A stretch of 64,000 bases of DNA, from assembly GCA_003021175.1 (NCBI GenBank), contig PXQV01000012.1, forward strand, positions 55,671-119,670, in the 5' to 3' direction. Position numbers and translations under genes: made by a program. Below are positions 51,784-61,282 of the stretch, piece by piece (position 1 is the first letter of the stretch; each line of letters opens with the position of its first letter). The notes beneath the pieces are model-generated. The model searched no databases. It had not been told where the DNA came from and saw only the letters and a list, made by a program, of their open reading frames with translations. Source of the DNA: Halobacteriales archaeon QH_7_66_36. GTDB taxonomy: Archaea; Halobacteriota; Halobacteria; Halobacteriales; Haloarculaceae.

Positions 51784-51847
51784 ACCGACCTGCCGTCGGC
51801 CGCGTGCTTGTGAATTTCGGGTCGGTGCGACAGCCGGTCGGAGTGGC

Positions 51848-52033
51848 TCAGTCGTACACCTGCAACGCGACGATCAGCAGCGTTCCGGCGAGCATCGCCA
51901 CCGCGAACCCCCAGCCGGACGCGACCTGCTGTTCGGTCAGCGACGCGGCCAGCATGACGCCCGCACCGAGCAACCCGAGCACTCCGAACAGCATGCTGAG
52001 GCCGATCCGACGGTCCGAACCCTGCGTCTCCAT
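51848..52033 (-). CDS. Small two-helix membrane protein (DUF7525-like)
   Basis: A 61-aa protein with a short polar start (METQGSDRRIG) and two helices (about 9-30 and 39-58), separated by SLTEQQVASGW. It resembles a small conserved haloarchaeal membrane family of unknown role. Divergent from the LEA-2 gene, with a repeat copy between. Confidence 0.6.
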   Translation of the reverse strand: METQGSDRRIGLSMLFGVLGLLGAGVMLAASLTEQQVASGWGFAVAMLAGTLLIVALQVYD

Positions 52034-52084
52034 ACCGTCGCTTCCCGCGACGGTCACTTAATCCTCGCGTTCGTGTCGGACGTG

Positions 52085-52295
52085 GTGTTCAGGTAAAGTG
52101 ACTCCGGCGAGTAGGATAGTAACAGGATGTAGAAAGCCCCCGGTCGGTACGGTCGCGCGGCTCGCTGCGGTCCTCGTCGTTCGCTTCGCTCACTCCTGCG
52201 GTCCTTGCGTCGCCGTGCTTCCCGTACCGACCGGCCCCTTTCATTCCCACCCACCACAGTTGCGAAGTCGAGCAACGACCCGCATGTCTGAATAC
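52085..52295 (+). repeat. TIR-repeat family copy 6 (long form)
   Basis: GTGTTCAGGTAAAGTGACTC at 52085-52104 and CTGAATAC at 52288-52295 form the ends. AGAAAGCCCCCGG, the CGCGCGGCTCGCTGCGGTCC-type centre and GGCCCCTTTCATTCCCACCC are all present. It occupies most of the region between two divergent genes and therefore their promoters. Confidence 0.9.
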
Positions 52296-52340
52296 TACAT
52301 GTCGGGAAGGTTTTGAGCCACGCCCGCGTGTCTCGGCGTG

Positions 52341-53432
52341 ATGAGCCTGCGCGCGCTGGTGCTCGGGAGCAAACTGAAGGCCGCGCTCGCGGCGGTCGGT
52401 CTCCTCGTCGCCGGCCTCGGCGGTGCGTTCGCCCTCGGTGCCATCGGTGCGCCGAGCGTCGTCGCCGTCGACAACGCCTTCGGCGAAGCCACCAACGAAA
52501 CCACGGTCGTTCAGACGGAGTTGGTCGTCAACAACCCGAACCCGGTCGGCGTCCGCCTCGGCGAGACCGACATCGACTACACCGTTCGGATGAACGACGT
52601 GTCGATGGCGACGGGGAACAAGACCGGGGTCGCGGTCGGCACGGGCAACTCGACGCTCGCGTTCACCACCCGGATGGACAACGAGCAAATCCCGCCGTGG
52701 TGGGCCAGTCACATCAACAGCAACGAGACCACGAACGTCACCATCGACGCTCACGTTCGCACCTCGCTACTCGGTGACCGCGAGTTCGACCTCCAGCAGA
52801 ATCGACAGGTGACGACCGATCTCATCAGCCAGTTCAACTCCGAGCAGACGCGACCGGTGTCCGGGCCGTCCAACCCCGTCTACAGCAACCCGGTGTTGTG
52901 CGTCAACGAGACGAGCGCCGAGTGGGGCGACGTGACCACGGAGCGCACGCCCATCGAGATGGCGTTCGTCGTCTACAACCCACAGCTGGAGCCGTACACG
53001 CTCACGGAGGTCGGCTACGAGATCACGATGAACGGCATCCCGGTCGGGAGCGGGACGACCGACCAGTCGTACGTCATCGAGGGGCAGACCACCGAGACGG
53101 TTCGGACGACGCCGACCATCGACAACGGGAAACTGCCGGCGTGGTGGGCCTCACATCTCCGTGCGAACCAGACGACGCAGCTCCGCATCGACTTCTACGC
53201 CCGCCTCGAACTCCCGGCGGGCGGGACGGTGCGGCTCCCGCTCGACGCACTCGCGTACGAGCGCACCATCGAGACGGATATCTTCGGAAGCGACGCGACC
53301 GGAGCGGACGGCGAGACAGTGACGCCGACAGCGACCGGGGACACGGAGACGACAGCCACGCAGACAGAGACGGCGACGCCGGCACCAACGCCAACCCCGA
53401 CGCCGACAGAAACTGACGACGGACTGCTGTAG
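52341..53432 (+). CDS. Double LEA-2/WHy-domain membrane-anchored protein
   Basis: A 363-aa protein with an N-terminal membrane anchor (about 10-37, ALAAVGLLVAGLGGAFALGAI) and two WHy/LEA-2 beta-sandwich modules (about 45-150 and 190-305). Each module ends with a near-identical block (IPPWWASHI near 112-120, LPAWWASHL near 258-266), so the protein arose by domain duplication. A Thr/Pro/Glu-rich tail (about 315-360) is probably extracellular and glycosylated. Such domains are linked to desiccation and stress. The ATG at 52341 is used; a GTG precedes it directly. Confidence 0.82.
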   Translation: MSLRALVLGSKLKAALAAVGLLVAGLGGAFALGAIGAPSVVAVDNAFGEATNETTVVQTELVVNNPNPVGVRLGETDIDYTVRMNDVSMATGNKTGVAVGTGNSTLAFTTRMDNEQIPPWWASHINSNETTNVTIDAHVRTSLLGDREFDLQQNRQVTTDLISQFNSEQTRPVSGPSNPVYSNPVLCVNETSAEWGDVTTERTPIEMAFVVYNPQLEPYTLTEVGYEITMNGIPVGSGTTDQSYVIEGQTTETVRTTPTIDNGKLPAWWASHLRANQTTQLRIDFYARLELPAGGTVRLPLDALAYERTIETDIFGSDATGADGETVTPTATGDTETTATQTETATPAPTPTPTPTETDDGLL

Positions 53433-53496
53433 GACGCGTGGCGGCCGTGTCTGCGTCGAGCGGCAGGTCTTTTTACGCCCCGGCGGAAGCAGGCGC

Positions 53497-53910
53497 ATGG
53501 TCACCCTCGGGTTGGTCGTCGCGCAGTACGCCAAGAGTGGGGTCACCCACGAGATGGAGGCGGCGGCGCGCGAGGCGGCCGCAAAACGCGACGCGGAGAT
53601 ACGCGAGACGGTCGAGGTACCGGGGGCGTACGACGCGCCGCTGGCCGCCGACCGGCTCGCGCGCCGCTCCGATATCGACGCCGTCGCCGTACTCGGGGCG
53701 ATCGTCACCGGTGACACCGACCACGATCAGGTGATCGCCGACGCCGCGGCACAGGGGTTGACAGACGTGTCGCTGGAGCGTGACACCCCGGTCGCGTTCG
53801 GCGTCACCGGTCCCGGCATGAGCGCGGCCGAAGCCGAAGAGCGGATCCCGAAGGGTGCAGAGACGGTCGAGAGCGCAATCGACCTCGCGGCAGAACTCAA
53901 AGACGTATGA
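53497..53910 (+). CDS. ribH: 6,7-Dimethyl-8-ribityllumazine synthase
   Basis: Penultimate enzyme of riboflavin synthesis. The 137-aa protein has LGLVVAQYAKSGVTHEM, VEVPGAYDAPLAADRL, LGAIVTGDTDHDQVI (His about 76) and the C-terminal PKGAETVESAIDLAAEL helix. The length fits the compact archaeal form. Its stop overlaps the following aminotransferase start by 4 bp. RibL is encoded at 59.2 kb, so flavin genes occur twice in this region. Confidence 0.93.
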   Translation: MVTLGLVVAQYAKSGVTHEMEAAAREAAAKRDAEIRETVEVPGAYDAPLAADRLARRSDIDAVAVLGAIVTGDTDHDQVIADAAAQGLTDVSLERDTPVAFGVTGPGMSAAEAEERIPKGAETVESAIDLAAELKDV

Positions 53911-55058
53911 ACTGGACATTCGCGGACCGAGTCGAACGTGTCGAACCGAGCGCGACGCTCGCCATCTCGAACGCCGCCGCCGAACTGGAGGCAGACGGGA
54001 TCGACGTCGTCGATCTATCCGTCGGCGAACCGGATTTCCCAACGCCGGAGAACATCGTCGACGCCGGCAAGCAGGCGATCGACGAGGGGTACACCGGCTA
54101 CGCCCCGTCGGACGGGATTCCGGAACTGAAAGAGGCTATCGCAGAGAAGTTCGACGACGACGGTCTCGACTACGCGACGGACGAGATAATCGTCACGCCC
54201 GGCGGGAAACAGGCCCTCTTCGAGACGTTCATGACCCTGCTCGACGAGGGCGACGAGGTGGTGTTGCTGGACCCGGCGTGGGTGAGCTACGAGGCGATGG
54301 CGAAGATGGCCGGTGCCGACATCAAGCGCGTCGACCTGTCGCCACACGAGTTCCAACTGGAACCCGCCCTCGACGAACTCGCGGCGACCGTCAGCGACGA
54401 CACCGACTTCCTCGTCACCAACAGTCCGTCGAACCCGTCGGGAGCCGTCTTCTCCGACGCCGCGCTGGAGGGCGTGCGCGACCTCGCCGTCGACCACGAC
54501 TTCGCGGCGCTCGCCGACGAGATCTACCAGCGCATCGCCTACACGGACGACACGCCGACCTCGCTGGGCAGTCTCGACGGGATGGGCGACCGGACGGTGA
54601 CGCTGAACGGCTTCTCGAAGGCGTACTCGATGACGGGATGGCGGCTCGGCTACGTCGGAATGCCCAAGCCCCTGCGCGAGCAGGCGTCGAAGATACAGAG
54701 CCACTCCGTCTCGTGTGCGACCCACTTCGTCCAGCGCGCCGGCGTGGAGGCGCTCCGAAACACCGAGCGCGCGGTGGCCGAGATGCGGTCGGCGTTTCGC
54801 GAGCGGCGCGACATGCTGCTCGACCTGTTCGCCGACCACGGCAAGGAGGTGCCGTTCCCCGACGGCGCATTCTACATGATGCTGCCCGCCGACGAGGACG
54901 ATCAGGCGTGGTGTGAGGGGGCAATCGAGGAGGCACACGTCGCGACGGTGCCGGGCAGCGCCTTCGGGACGCCCGGCTACGCGCGACTCTCGTACGCGGC
55001 CAGCGAACAGCGGCTACGCGAGGGCGTCGACCGACTGGTCGACCACGGCTATCTCTGA
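53907..55058 (+). CDS. PLP-dependent class I aminotransferase (aspartate-type)
   Basis: A 383-aa fold-type I aminotransferase. VDLSVGEPDFPTPENI, GYTGYAPSDGIPELKEAIA, NSPSNPSGAVFS, the PLP Lys in NGFSKAYSMTGWRLGYVG (about 234-251) and the substrate-binding Arg near the C-terminus (GYARLSYA). It probably transaminates aspartate or aromatic amino acids; the exact substrate is unclear. ATGA overlap with ribH. Ends over the HTH regulator's stop by 10 bp (convergent). Confidence 0.9.
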   Translation: MNWTFADRVERVEPSATLAISNAAAELEADGIDVVDLSVGEPDFPTPENIVDAGKQAIDEGYTGYAPSDGIPELKEAIAEKFDDDGLDYATDEIIVTPGGKQALFETFMTLLDEGDEVVLLDPAWVSYEAMAKMAGADIKRVDLSPHEFQLEPALDELAATVSDDTDFLVTNSPSNPSGAVFSDAALEGVRDLAVDHDFAALADEIYQRIAYTDDTPTSLGSLDGMGDRTVTLNGFSKAYSMTGWRLGYVGMPKPLREQASKIQSHSVSCATHFVQRAGVEALRNTERAVAEMRSAFRERRDMLLDLFADHGKEVPFPDGAFYMMLPADEDDQAWCEGAIEEAHVATVPGSAFGTPGYARLSYAASEQRLREGVDRLVDHGYL

Positions 55059-56578
55059 GCGTCGACGAAGGCGCTCACGAGGCCACTTTCTGCCCGGCGG
55101 AGATGGTAGTGGAGCGTCGCGGCCGAGATGTCGAGTTCCGCCGCCACCTCCTCGGCCGTCGCGTCGCGCGGCCACTCGAAGTAGCCGGCGTCGAACGCCG
55201 CGGCCAGCGCGTCTTCCTGTCGGTCGGTGAGTTCGAGCTCGTCTGTCCACCGCGAGATCGGGTTCTGCTCGCCGGGGTCGTCGAGCGTGCGCTTCGCGAC
55301 GAGTCGCGTCTCGGGGTAGACGGAGCGGATGCTCCCGAGCACGTCTCGAACGTCGGTCGCCGGCGGCGCGGTCGCGGTGACCAACACCGCGGTGCCGTCC
55401 GTCCTGATGCCCTGAATCTGCACCCCGGCGTCGAGGAGTTTGCCCGCCGCCGACTGGTACAGCGTTACTTCGTACAGCTTCGCCTCTTCGTCGACCAGCC
55501 GACAGGTGTGGGTGTGGTCGACGGCTTCCCACGCCGCGATGGCCGTCTCCGGGTCGGTCCCGTCGATGGTGAAGTACTCGACGACGTCGCCGGCCTCGTT
55601 CTGCGTCATCCACTCCATCTGTCCGGTAGCGCCCTCTTTCGCGGCGAGCGTGGCGAGCGGCACCTCGTCGCCGGTCAGGCGGAACTCCAACTCGATGCTC
55701 GGCTCCGAGAGGAGGATGCGCTCGGTCTGGGCGGCTCCGAGCGCGATGCTCGCGATGCGGCCGAGCTGTTCGAGCACGTCGGCTTCGAACTCGCCGAACG
55801 CGTCCGTCCGGTCGGTGTACACGATGAGCGCGGCGTTGGTCATCTCGCCCGACCCTATCGGGATGCCGATCCCGGAGACGATGCCGTGTTTCGCGGCGAA
55901 CTCCCGGACCGGTTCCGGCAGGTCGGAGTTCGGGATGTCGCGGACGATTGTCGGGGCGGCGTCGTCGATAACGGCCTGTGCCGGTCGGTCGGCGTCGAGG
56001 GTGTCGTACAGGTCGGCGAGTTCCTCGATTGGCGTGGTCGCCGGACCGACGGTCGTCGTCGCCTCGATGCGCCCGTCGCGGTCCGAGTGGCCGATCCACG
56101 CGCCCCTGTACAGTCCGGTCTCGATGAGTCGCTCACACAGCGCCCGCTCTATCTCCGCCTGCGTGCCGGCGCTGACGAGCGCATCGACCGTTTCACCGAG
56201 GATACCGACGACCGCTTCCCGGACATCGAGGCGACCGTCGGGGTCGTCGGTTCCGTCCGCCTTCTCGTGCGTTCCCCCGTCCGTCGCCACCCGCTTGCCC
56301 CGATGCGTGAACGGAGCGGTCACCGCCGGCAGGCAGGCATCTCGCTCTCGTCGATGACGCCGGATCGCGCGCACCTCGGCCCGGAACGCGTCGGCGAACA
56401 GCTTCGGTCGGGAGATGCTGTCGGGCGCGTCGCGGGACTGTCGAGAGCACGGCGAGAGCCGGCGGGCGTACGGGGAGGGACTGGAGTCGTCGAGAGCGGT
56501 GGAGCCGAGGAACACGTCGGACGACTCCGAGACTGGGCGGTCACCGTGGGGGGAATGTGCGTGAGGGCCACCCTGCAT
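55049..56578 (-). CDS. GAF/bat-type HTH-10 transcription regulator
   Basis: A 509-aa regulator of the haloarchaeal bacterio-opsin-activator type: a GAF domain (about 120-275; ALCERLIETGLYRGAWIGHSD, VSGIGIPIGSGEMTNAALIVYTD), a bat-type sensor (about 290-430), and a C-terminal HTH-10 (about 450-505; LTDRQEDALAAAFDAGYFEWPR, AEELDISAATLHYHLRRAE). The first 95 residues are Ser/Pro/Arg-rich and fit no domain I know. The ATG at 56578 is supported by a TATA box at 56601-56610. It senses an unknown signal. Confidence 0.85.
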   Translation of the reverse strand: MQGGPHAHSPHGDRPVSESSDVFLGSTALDDSSPSPYARRLSPCSRQSRDAPDSISRPKLFADAFRAEVRAIRRHRRERDACLPAVTAPFTHRGKRVATDGGTHEKADGTDDPDGRLDVREAVVGILGETVDALVSAGTQAEIERALCERLIETGLYRGAWIGHSDRDGRIEATTTVGPATTPIEELADLYDTLDADRPAQAVIDDAAPTIVRDIPNSDLPEPVREFAAKHGIVSGIGIPIGSGEMTNAALIVYTDRTDAFGEFEADVLEQLGRIASIALGAAQTERILLSEPSIELEFRLTGDEVPLATLAAKEGATGQMEWMTQNEAGDVVEYFTIDGTDPETAIAAWEAVDHTHTCRLVDEEAKLYEVTLYQSAAGKLLDAGVQIQGIRTDGTAVLVTATAPPATDVRDVLGSIRSVYPETRLVAKRTLDDPGEQNPISRWTDELELTDRQEDALAAAFDAGYFEWPRDATAEEVAAELDISAATLHYHLRRAESGLVSAFVDAQR

Positions 56579-56600
56579 ACTGTACAGTGATACGTCACGG

Positions 56601-56610
56601 CCAATAAAAG
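56601..56610 (-). promoter_or_regulatory. TATA box of the HTH-10 regulator
   Basis: CTTTTATTGG on the minus strand, 23-32 nt before the start codon. The regulator has its own promoter although the upstream gene on the same strand ends only 44 bp away. Confidence 0.5.
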
Positions 56611-56622
56611 GCCGTCACACGG

Positions 56623-58521
56623 TCACTCGATCGGCGTCGAACGGAGCGCCTCGTCGATTTCCGCGTCGCTCATCTTCGCCACCAGTTCCGTGAGCACCTC
56701 CTCGCGAGCGCCGGGGACGAACTTGATCGACCCGACGACGAGGTGGCCGCCGCCGCTGACGCCCGCGCCCGGAAGCTCCTCGGTGAGTTCCGTCACCATC
56801 TCCGGAATGTCGAGCCGGACGCCGTCCGACCGGAGCACGGCGAAGTCGGGACCGTAGCCGATGGTGATGACGGGGTCGCCGGTCTCCGTCACCTTCCGGT
56901 CGTGGATCTCGCCGGTCGTCTTCCCGGGGGCCGGGTAGATGAACCGGTGGGCGAACTCGTCGACGTCGGCCCGGTAGAGGTGGGCGTCGTTGTCGAGGCG
57001 TTCGTGTTCGAGGTGGGGCAGGGCGTCCTCGACCTGTCGCTCCACGTCGCGTTCGGCACGGGTCGACAGGAACTCGACCAGTTCGGCGTGCCGGTCGGGG
57101 TCGCCACCGAGGTTCAGCGCGTCCTCGATGAGTTGATCGCCGGCGTCGTAGCGGAGCCAGTGGGCCGCGTAGTCGAGCGCCTCACCGATGTCGCGGAGGT
57201 CGCTCTCATCGTAGCCGGCGTCGGCCGCCAGCGCGAGATACTCTGCCATCGCGTCGGCCTCCGAGCGGTCCGAGAAACCGGCGACGGCGGGGACGTGCTC
57301 CAGCGAGTCGGACAGCGACGGGTCGATCATCCGCGCGAGCTCGACGCACATCATCCCCGTCGTGATCCGGTAGTCCTCGCCGTGGAGGTAGGGGTTGACG
57401 TGGGCGTCGAGCAGCGGGTCGACCGCTTCTGGGTCCGGGTGGTGGTGGTCGACGACGACGACCGGGATGTCGTACTGGGCGAGCGCGCGGTAGGCGGCCG
57501 TGTCTTCCTTCGTCGAGCCGTTGTCGACCATCAGCAGGAGTGGCAGCTTCTGGCCGTGCCGCTCGCGGTCCTCTAACGCGAAGTTGAGATCGCGCGTCAC
57601 GTCCTCCATCTCGTAGAACGGCGCCTTGGAGGGGAGTCGCTTGAACAGGTGGCGGGGGGCCTTCGCGTCCTCGTGGATCTCGGCGATGAAGCTCTGGAGC
57701 GCGAGCTGGACGGGGACGGACGCACAGATGCCGTCGCCGTCGGCGTGGTGACGCATCCGGATCGGGCGGCCTTCGAGCACGGCCCGGCGGAGTCGTTCGG
57801 CCACGTCGGCCAGTTCCTCGCGGATCGGCTCGAACGCCGCCCACTCGACGAGCGGGTCGACCTCGGCGGGCGCGGCCGTCTCGGCGACCGTCGCTTCTAG
57901 GCGGTCGCGCACCGCGGCGGCCGTTTCGCCGTCGAGTCGCGCGATGTCGTCGGTCTCGACCTGCAGTGCGCCGTCGCGCGTCTCGACGTCGCCCGTGACG
58001 CGGACGATGTCGTCGACCTCGATGTCGGGGTACGCGCGGACGCCCGCCTCCTCGAAGGCGGCACACGGAACGACGCCGGTACCGTCGCGCACCTGAAACA
58101 GCGTCGGGCCGCCGGTCTGCTTGATGCCGACGACCTCCCCCTCGACGTGGACGGCGTGACCGACCTTCTTGGCGAGGTCAGCGACGCCGACCTCCTCGCC
58201 GTGGGTCACCTCGACGGTCGTCGCGTCCTCCGGGGCCGCCTCGTGGAAGGAGAGGTCGCCGTCCTCGCGGACCTCGGCCAATTCGACGACGAGTTCGTCG
58301 CCGACCGCGTAGTCGCCGTCGAGCACGGAGTCGTGCACCAGCCCGGAGACGTGCTCCGAGAGGTCGACGAAGGCGCCGTACTCGACGACGCCGTTGACGG
58401 TCGCGTGGTACAGCGACCCCTCCTCGATATCCTCGAACGTACACCCGGGCGCGAGCTCGTGAACGACGGGTCCCGAGCCGCCCGTACTCTCCGTCGTACC
58501 GGCGTCGGCAGGTGAAGTCAT
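56623..58521 (-). CDS. RecJ-like DHH phosphoesterase with S1 and OB domains
   Basis: A 632-aa protein. An S1 domain (about 32-95; GSLYHATVNGVVEYGAFVDLSEH), an OB-fold (about 120-200; HVEGEVVGIKQTGGPTLFQVRDGTGVV), then a DHH/DHHA1 core with RHHADGDGICAS (motif I), VDNGSTKEDT, VVDHHHPDPEAVD (DHH motif) and a C-terminal GGHLVVGSIKFVPGAR. Members of this archaeal group act as 5'-3' nucleases or in the GAN/RecJ repair and replication setting. Long for a plain RecJ because of the two nucleic-acid domains. Confidence 0.9.
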   Translation of the reverse strand: MTSPADAGTTESTGGSGPVVHELAPGCTFEDIEEGSLYHATVNGVVEYGAFVDLSEHVSGLVHDSVLDGDYAVGDELVVELAEVREDGDLSFHEAAPEDATTVEVTHGEEVGVADLAKKVGHAVHVEGEVVGIKQTGGPTLFQVRDGTGVVPCAAFEEAGVRAYPDIEVDDIVRVTGDVETRDGALQVETDDIARLDGETAAAVRDRLEATVAETAAPAEVDPLVEWAAFEPIREELADVAERLRRAVLEGRPIRMRHHADGDGICASVPVQLALQSFIAEIHEDAKAPRHLFKRLPSKAPFYEMEDVTRDLNFALEDRERHGQKLPLLLMVDNGSTKEDTAAYRALAQYDIPVVVVDHHHPDPEAVDPLLDAHVNPYLHGEDYRITTGMMCVELARMIDPSLSDSLEHVPAVAGFSDRSEADAMAEYLALAADAGYDESDLRDIGEALDYAAHWLRYDAGDQLIEDALNLGGDPDRHAELVEFLSTRAERDVERQVEDALPHLEHERLDNDAHLYRADVDEFAHRFIYPAPGKTTGEIHDRKVTETGDPVITIGYGPDFAVLRSDGVRLDIPEMVTELTEELPGAGVSGGGHLVVGSIKFVPGAREEVLTELVAKMSDAEIDEALRSTPIE

Positions 58522-58682
58522 TTGATACTGTATCGGGACCGTCCGCGGTTAAGGGTTGTTACTCGTCGTTTCGGCCGTTTCCGGCTTCGACGCATCTCCT
58601 GTCGGGTGATTTCACTTCGCCGTAACGGGCCACGAACCACCCCTATCGGAACCCTTAGTTGCTGGCCGGCCGAACCTCGGGT

Positions 58683-59171
58683 ATGCGGCTGTTCCGGTCG
58701 AGCGAGATTATCGGCATCGCGGAGGACGCCCTCTCTTTCGTGTTATCTGCCTCCGAGGACGCCCACCCGGACGAGTATATGGGCCTGCTGCGCGGCGAGG
58801 CCGCGAGCGACCTCGGATTAGACCGGGACGGCACCGTCGTCACCGACGTGCTCGTCATCCCCGGCACCGAGTCGAACCCGGTCAGCGCCACGGTCAAGTC
58901 GAACATGGTGCCGACGGGCTCGGGGCGGGTCGGCTCCGTCCACTCCCACCCGAACGGAGTGCTTCGCCCCTCGAATCAGGACCTGCAGACGTTCGGCCGC
59001 GGCAAGGTCCACATCATCGTCGGCGCGCCCTACGGCCGCGACGACTGGCGCGCGTTCGACCGCGAGGGGGAACCCCGCGAGCTAGAGGTCGTCGACGTGC
59101 CGCTGCCCGAGGACACCTTCTTCGATTTCACGCAGGCGGACATCGACGCCGAGTTGGGTGACCGGCGATGA
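58683..59171 (+). CDS. JAMM metalloprotease (desampylase-like)
   Basis: A 162-aa JAB1/MPN+ protease. Glu31 in EYMGLLRGE and the zinc motif [14 protein letters not shown] (His87, His89, Asp100; Ser97) are complete. In Haloferax the relative HvJAMM1 removes SAMP proteins from targets and frees them for reuse. It is coupled to ribL by an ATGA overlap. The ATG at 58683 fits [15 protein letters not shown]. Confidence 0.9.
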   Translation: MRLFRSSEIIGIAEDALSFVLSASEDAHPDEYMGLLRGEAASDLGLDRDGTVVTDVLVIPGTESNPVSATVKSNMVPTGSGRVGSVHSHPNGVLRPSNQDLQTFGRGKVHIIVGAPYGRDDWRAFDREGEPRELEVVDVPLPEDTFFDFTQADIDAELGDRR

Positions 59172-59596
59172 CGCGCGTCGTCGCGCAGGGCACCTTCGAC
59201 CTGCTCCACCCCGGCCACCTCCACTATCTCCGGGACGCCGCCGGAATGGGCTCGGAACTCCACGTTATCGTCGCCCGCCGGTCGAACGTGACACACAAGG
59301 AACCGCCGCTCCTCCCCGACCGCCAGCGCCGCGACATGGTTGCCGCATTAGACCCCGTCGACGAGGCGCATCTCGGCCACGAGGAGGACATCTTCGTCCC
59401 CATCGAGCGGATCGGCCCGGACGTGATCGCGCTCGGCCACGACCAACACCACGACGAGGCGGCCATCCGGGCGGCGCTCGACGAGCGCGGCATCGACAGC
59501 GACGTCGTCCGCGCGACGCCCCGCGAACCGGAGTACGACGACGAGGTGTTGTCGACGGGCGACATCGTCGAGCGGATCGGCGAGGAGCGCTGCTGA
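59168..59596 (+). CDS. ribL: FAD synthase RibL
   Basis: Adenylates FMN to FAD, the last step of archaeal flavin synthesis. The 142-aa cytidylyltransferase-like protein has [18 protein letters not shown] (HxGH, residues 14-17), [22 protein letters not shown] and [12 protein letters not shown]. It fits the archaeal RibL length. ATGA overlap with the JAMM gene and 44 bp before truD suggest a small operon. Confidence 0.93.
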   Translation: MTRVVAQGTFDLLHPGHLHYLRDAAGMGSELHVIVARRSNVTHKEPPLLPDRQRRDMVAALDPVDEAHLGHEEDIFVPIERIGPDVIALGHDQHHDEAAIRAALDERGIDSDVVRATPREPEYDDEVLSTGDIVERIGEERC

Positions 59597-59640
59597 AGCG
59601 GGAGCGATTTACCCCGCGAGCCGAACCGTCCAGAAATCAC

Positions 59641-61017
59641 ATGCGCGAGGCACACGACCGCGAGCAGGCGACCGGCGTCGACTACTACGTCAGCGACGCC
59701 GACGGGACGGGTGGCCGCCTCCGGGCCGCCCCCGAGGACTTCCGCGTCCGCGAGCTGGAGGCGTTCGACTACGAGCCGCTCGACGCCGACCCGGGGTCGT
59801 ACGCCCATCTCGCGTTTCGGGCGACCCTGCGCGGCTGGGACACGAACGACTTCGCGGGCGCGCTCGCCTCGAAGCTCGGCATCTCTCGCGAACGGGTGTC
59901 GTGGGCCGGGACGAAGGACAAGGACGCGGTGACGACACAGCTGTTCTCCGTCCAAGGGATCGCTCCCGACGCGCTCCCGACGCTCGGCGAGGCCGACATC
60001 GAGCCGCTCGGCCGCGCGGGACGGCCGGTGCTGTTCGGCGACCTCGCGGGCAACGCCTTCGAGGTGACCATCGCCGACCCCGACACGCCGGCGAACGCCG
60101 CCCGCGTGACGGCGCAGTTGGGCGCGTTCGGCGGCAGGGAGGGCGACGCCGCGGACGACACGGGTGAGCGCCGGATCGGCGTGCCGAACTTCTACGGCCC
60201 ACAGCGGTTCGGGAGCGCGCGACCGGTGACCCACCGGGTCGGGCTGGCGCTCCTGCGCGGCGAGTGGCAAGACGCCGTCCGGACCTACGTCTGTCACCGC
60301 ACGGACGCGGAGCCGGCCGAGAGCGCCAGCGCTCGCGAACGGGTCGCCGAGCGCTGGGGCGACGACCCGGGGGCGCTGACCGAACTGCTCCCCGGTCGCC
60401 TCCGCTACGAGCGGTCGCTGCTACAGGGACTCGCAGAAGCGGGCGGCTACACCGCCGAGGACTGTCGGCACGCGCTGGAGCGTCTGCCGTCGAATCTCCA
60501 GCAGCTGTTCGTCCACGCCGCGCAGTCGTTCGCGTTCAACCGCATCCTCTCCGCGCGGCTGGAGCGCGGCCTGCCGTTCGACGAAGCCGTCGCGGGTGAC
60601 GTCGTCTGCTTCGCCGACCGAGACCGGACCGTCTCGACCGGCGACGCGGCCCTCGCCGTACCGGACCCCGACCGCGCACAGCGGGTCGACGCCGACCGCG
60701 TGGCGACGGTGAACCGGCACGTCGAGCGCGGCCGAGCCTTCGTCACCGCGCCGCTGGTCGGCACGGACACCGAGTTCGCGGACGGCGAGCCGGGGGAGAT
60801 AACTCGGTCGGTGTTGGACGACCTCGACCTCGCCCGCGCGGATTTCGACCTCCCCGGCGAGTTCGGCTCGGACGGGACGCGCCGCGCGATACTTCTCACC
60901 ACCGACCTCGCCGTGCGCCGCGACCCGCTCACCTTCTCCTTCGCGCTGCCGAAAGGGAGCTACGCGACGACGCTGCTGCGCGAGTATCTGAAGACGGATC
61001 CGACGGCACTAGGCTGA
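59641..61017 (+). CDS. truD: tRNA pseudouridine(13) synthase TruD
   Basis: A 458-aa enzyme that makes pseudouridine at tRNA position 13. The catalytic Asp is in [16 protein letters not shown] (about 86-101), then [18 protein letters not shown], the TRUD insertion domain (about 200-340), [13 protein letters not shown] and the C-terminal [30 protein letters not shown]. The ATG at 59641 is the family start; the longer frame upstream is the shadow of ribL. Confidence 0.94.
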   Translation: MREAHDREQATGVDYYVSDADGTGGRLRAAPEDFRVRELEAFDYEPLDADPGSYAHLAFRATLRGWDTNDFAGALASKLGISRERVSWAGTKDKDAVTTQLFSVQGIAPDALPTLGEADIEPLGRAGRPVLFGDLAGNAFEVTIADPDTPANAARVTAQLGAFGGREGDAADDTGERRIGVPNFYGPQRFGSARPVTHRVGLALLRGEWQDAVRTYVCHRTDAEPAESASARERVAERWGDDPGALTELLPGRLRYERSLLQGLAEAGGYTAEDCRHALERLPSNLQQLFVHAAQSFAFNRILSARLERGLPFDEAVAGDVVCFADRDRTVSTGDAALAVPDPDRAQRVDADRVATVNRHVERGRAFVTAPLVGTDTEFADGEPGEITRSVLDDLDLARADFDLPGEFGSDGTRRAILLTTDLAVRRDPLTFSFALPKGSYATTLLREYLKTDPTALG

Positions 61018-61043
61018 GTGGTTCGCTCCGAGGGCGGGCGGTG

Positions 61044-61206
61044 GTGTTCAGGTGAAGGCGATTCAGTTGGATGAGTCAGCAACAGGGTGGAGAAAGCCCC
61101 CGGGCGCTGCGGTGCTTGCGTCGTCGGGCTTCCCGCAGCGCACGGTCTCTTTCAGTCCCACCCACCACGGTTGCTCGGCCAAGCGACGACCCGCTTATCT
61201 GAGCAC
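61044..61206 (+). repeat. TIR-repeat family copy 7
   Basis: GTGTTCAGGTGAAGGCGATT at 61044-61063 and CTGAGCAC at 61199-61206; outer bases extend the inverted repeat (GGTG/CACC). AGAAAGCCCCCGGGCG, a short centre (GCTTGCGTCGTCGGGCTTCC) and TTTCAGTCCCACCCACCACG are present. It is intermediate in length because the centre is short. Between truD and the broken methyltransferase. Confidence 0.9.
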
Positions 61207-61282
61207 CACCGGGCCGGGGTAACTGACACTCGTTGACACACGACCCACGCGCTCAAGCCCCCGTCTCGACTCTCCGAGGACG

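Noticed and set aside
61044-61206. Small RNA gene in the repeat
   Set aside because: The blocks CCCCTTTCAGTCCC and AGAAAGCCCCC are conserved, but I found no good TATA box or U-run inside and the two blocks do not pair well; I keep it as a repeat only.
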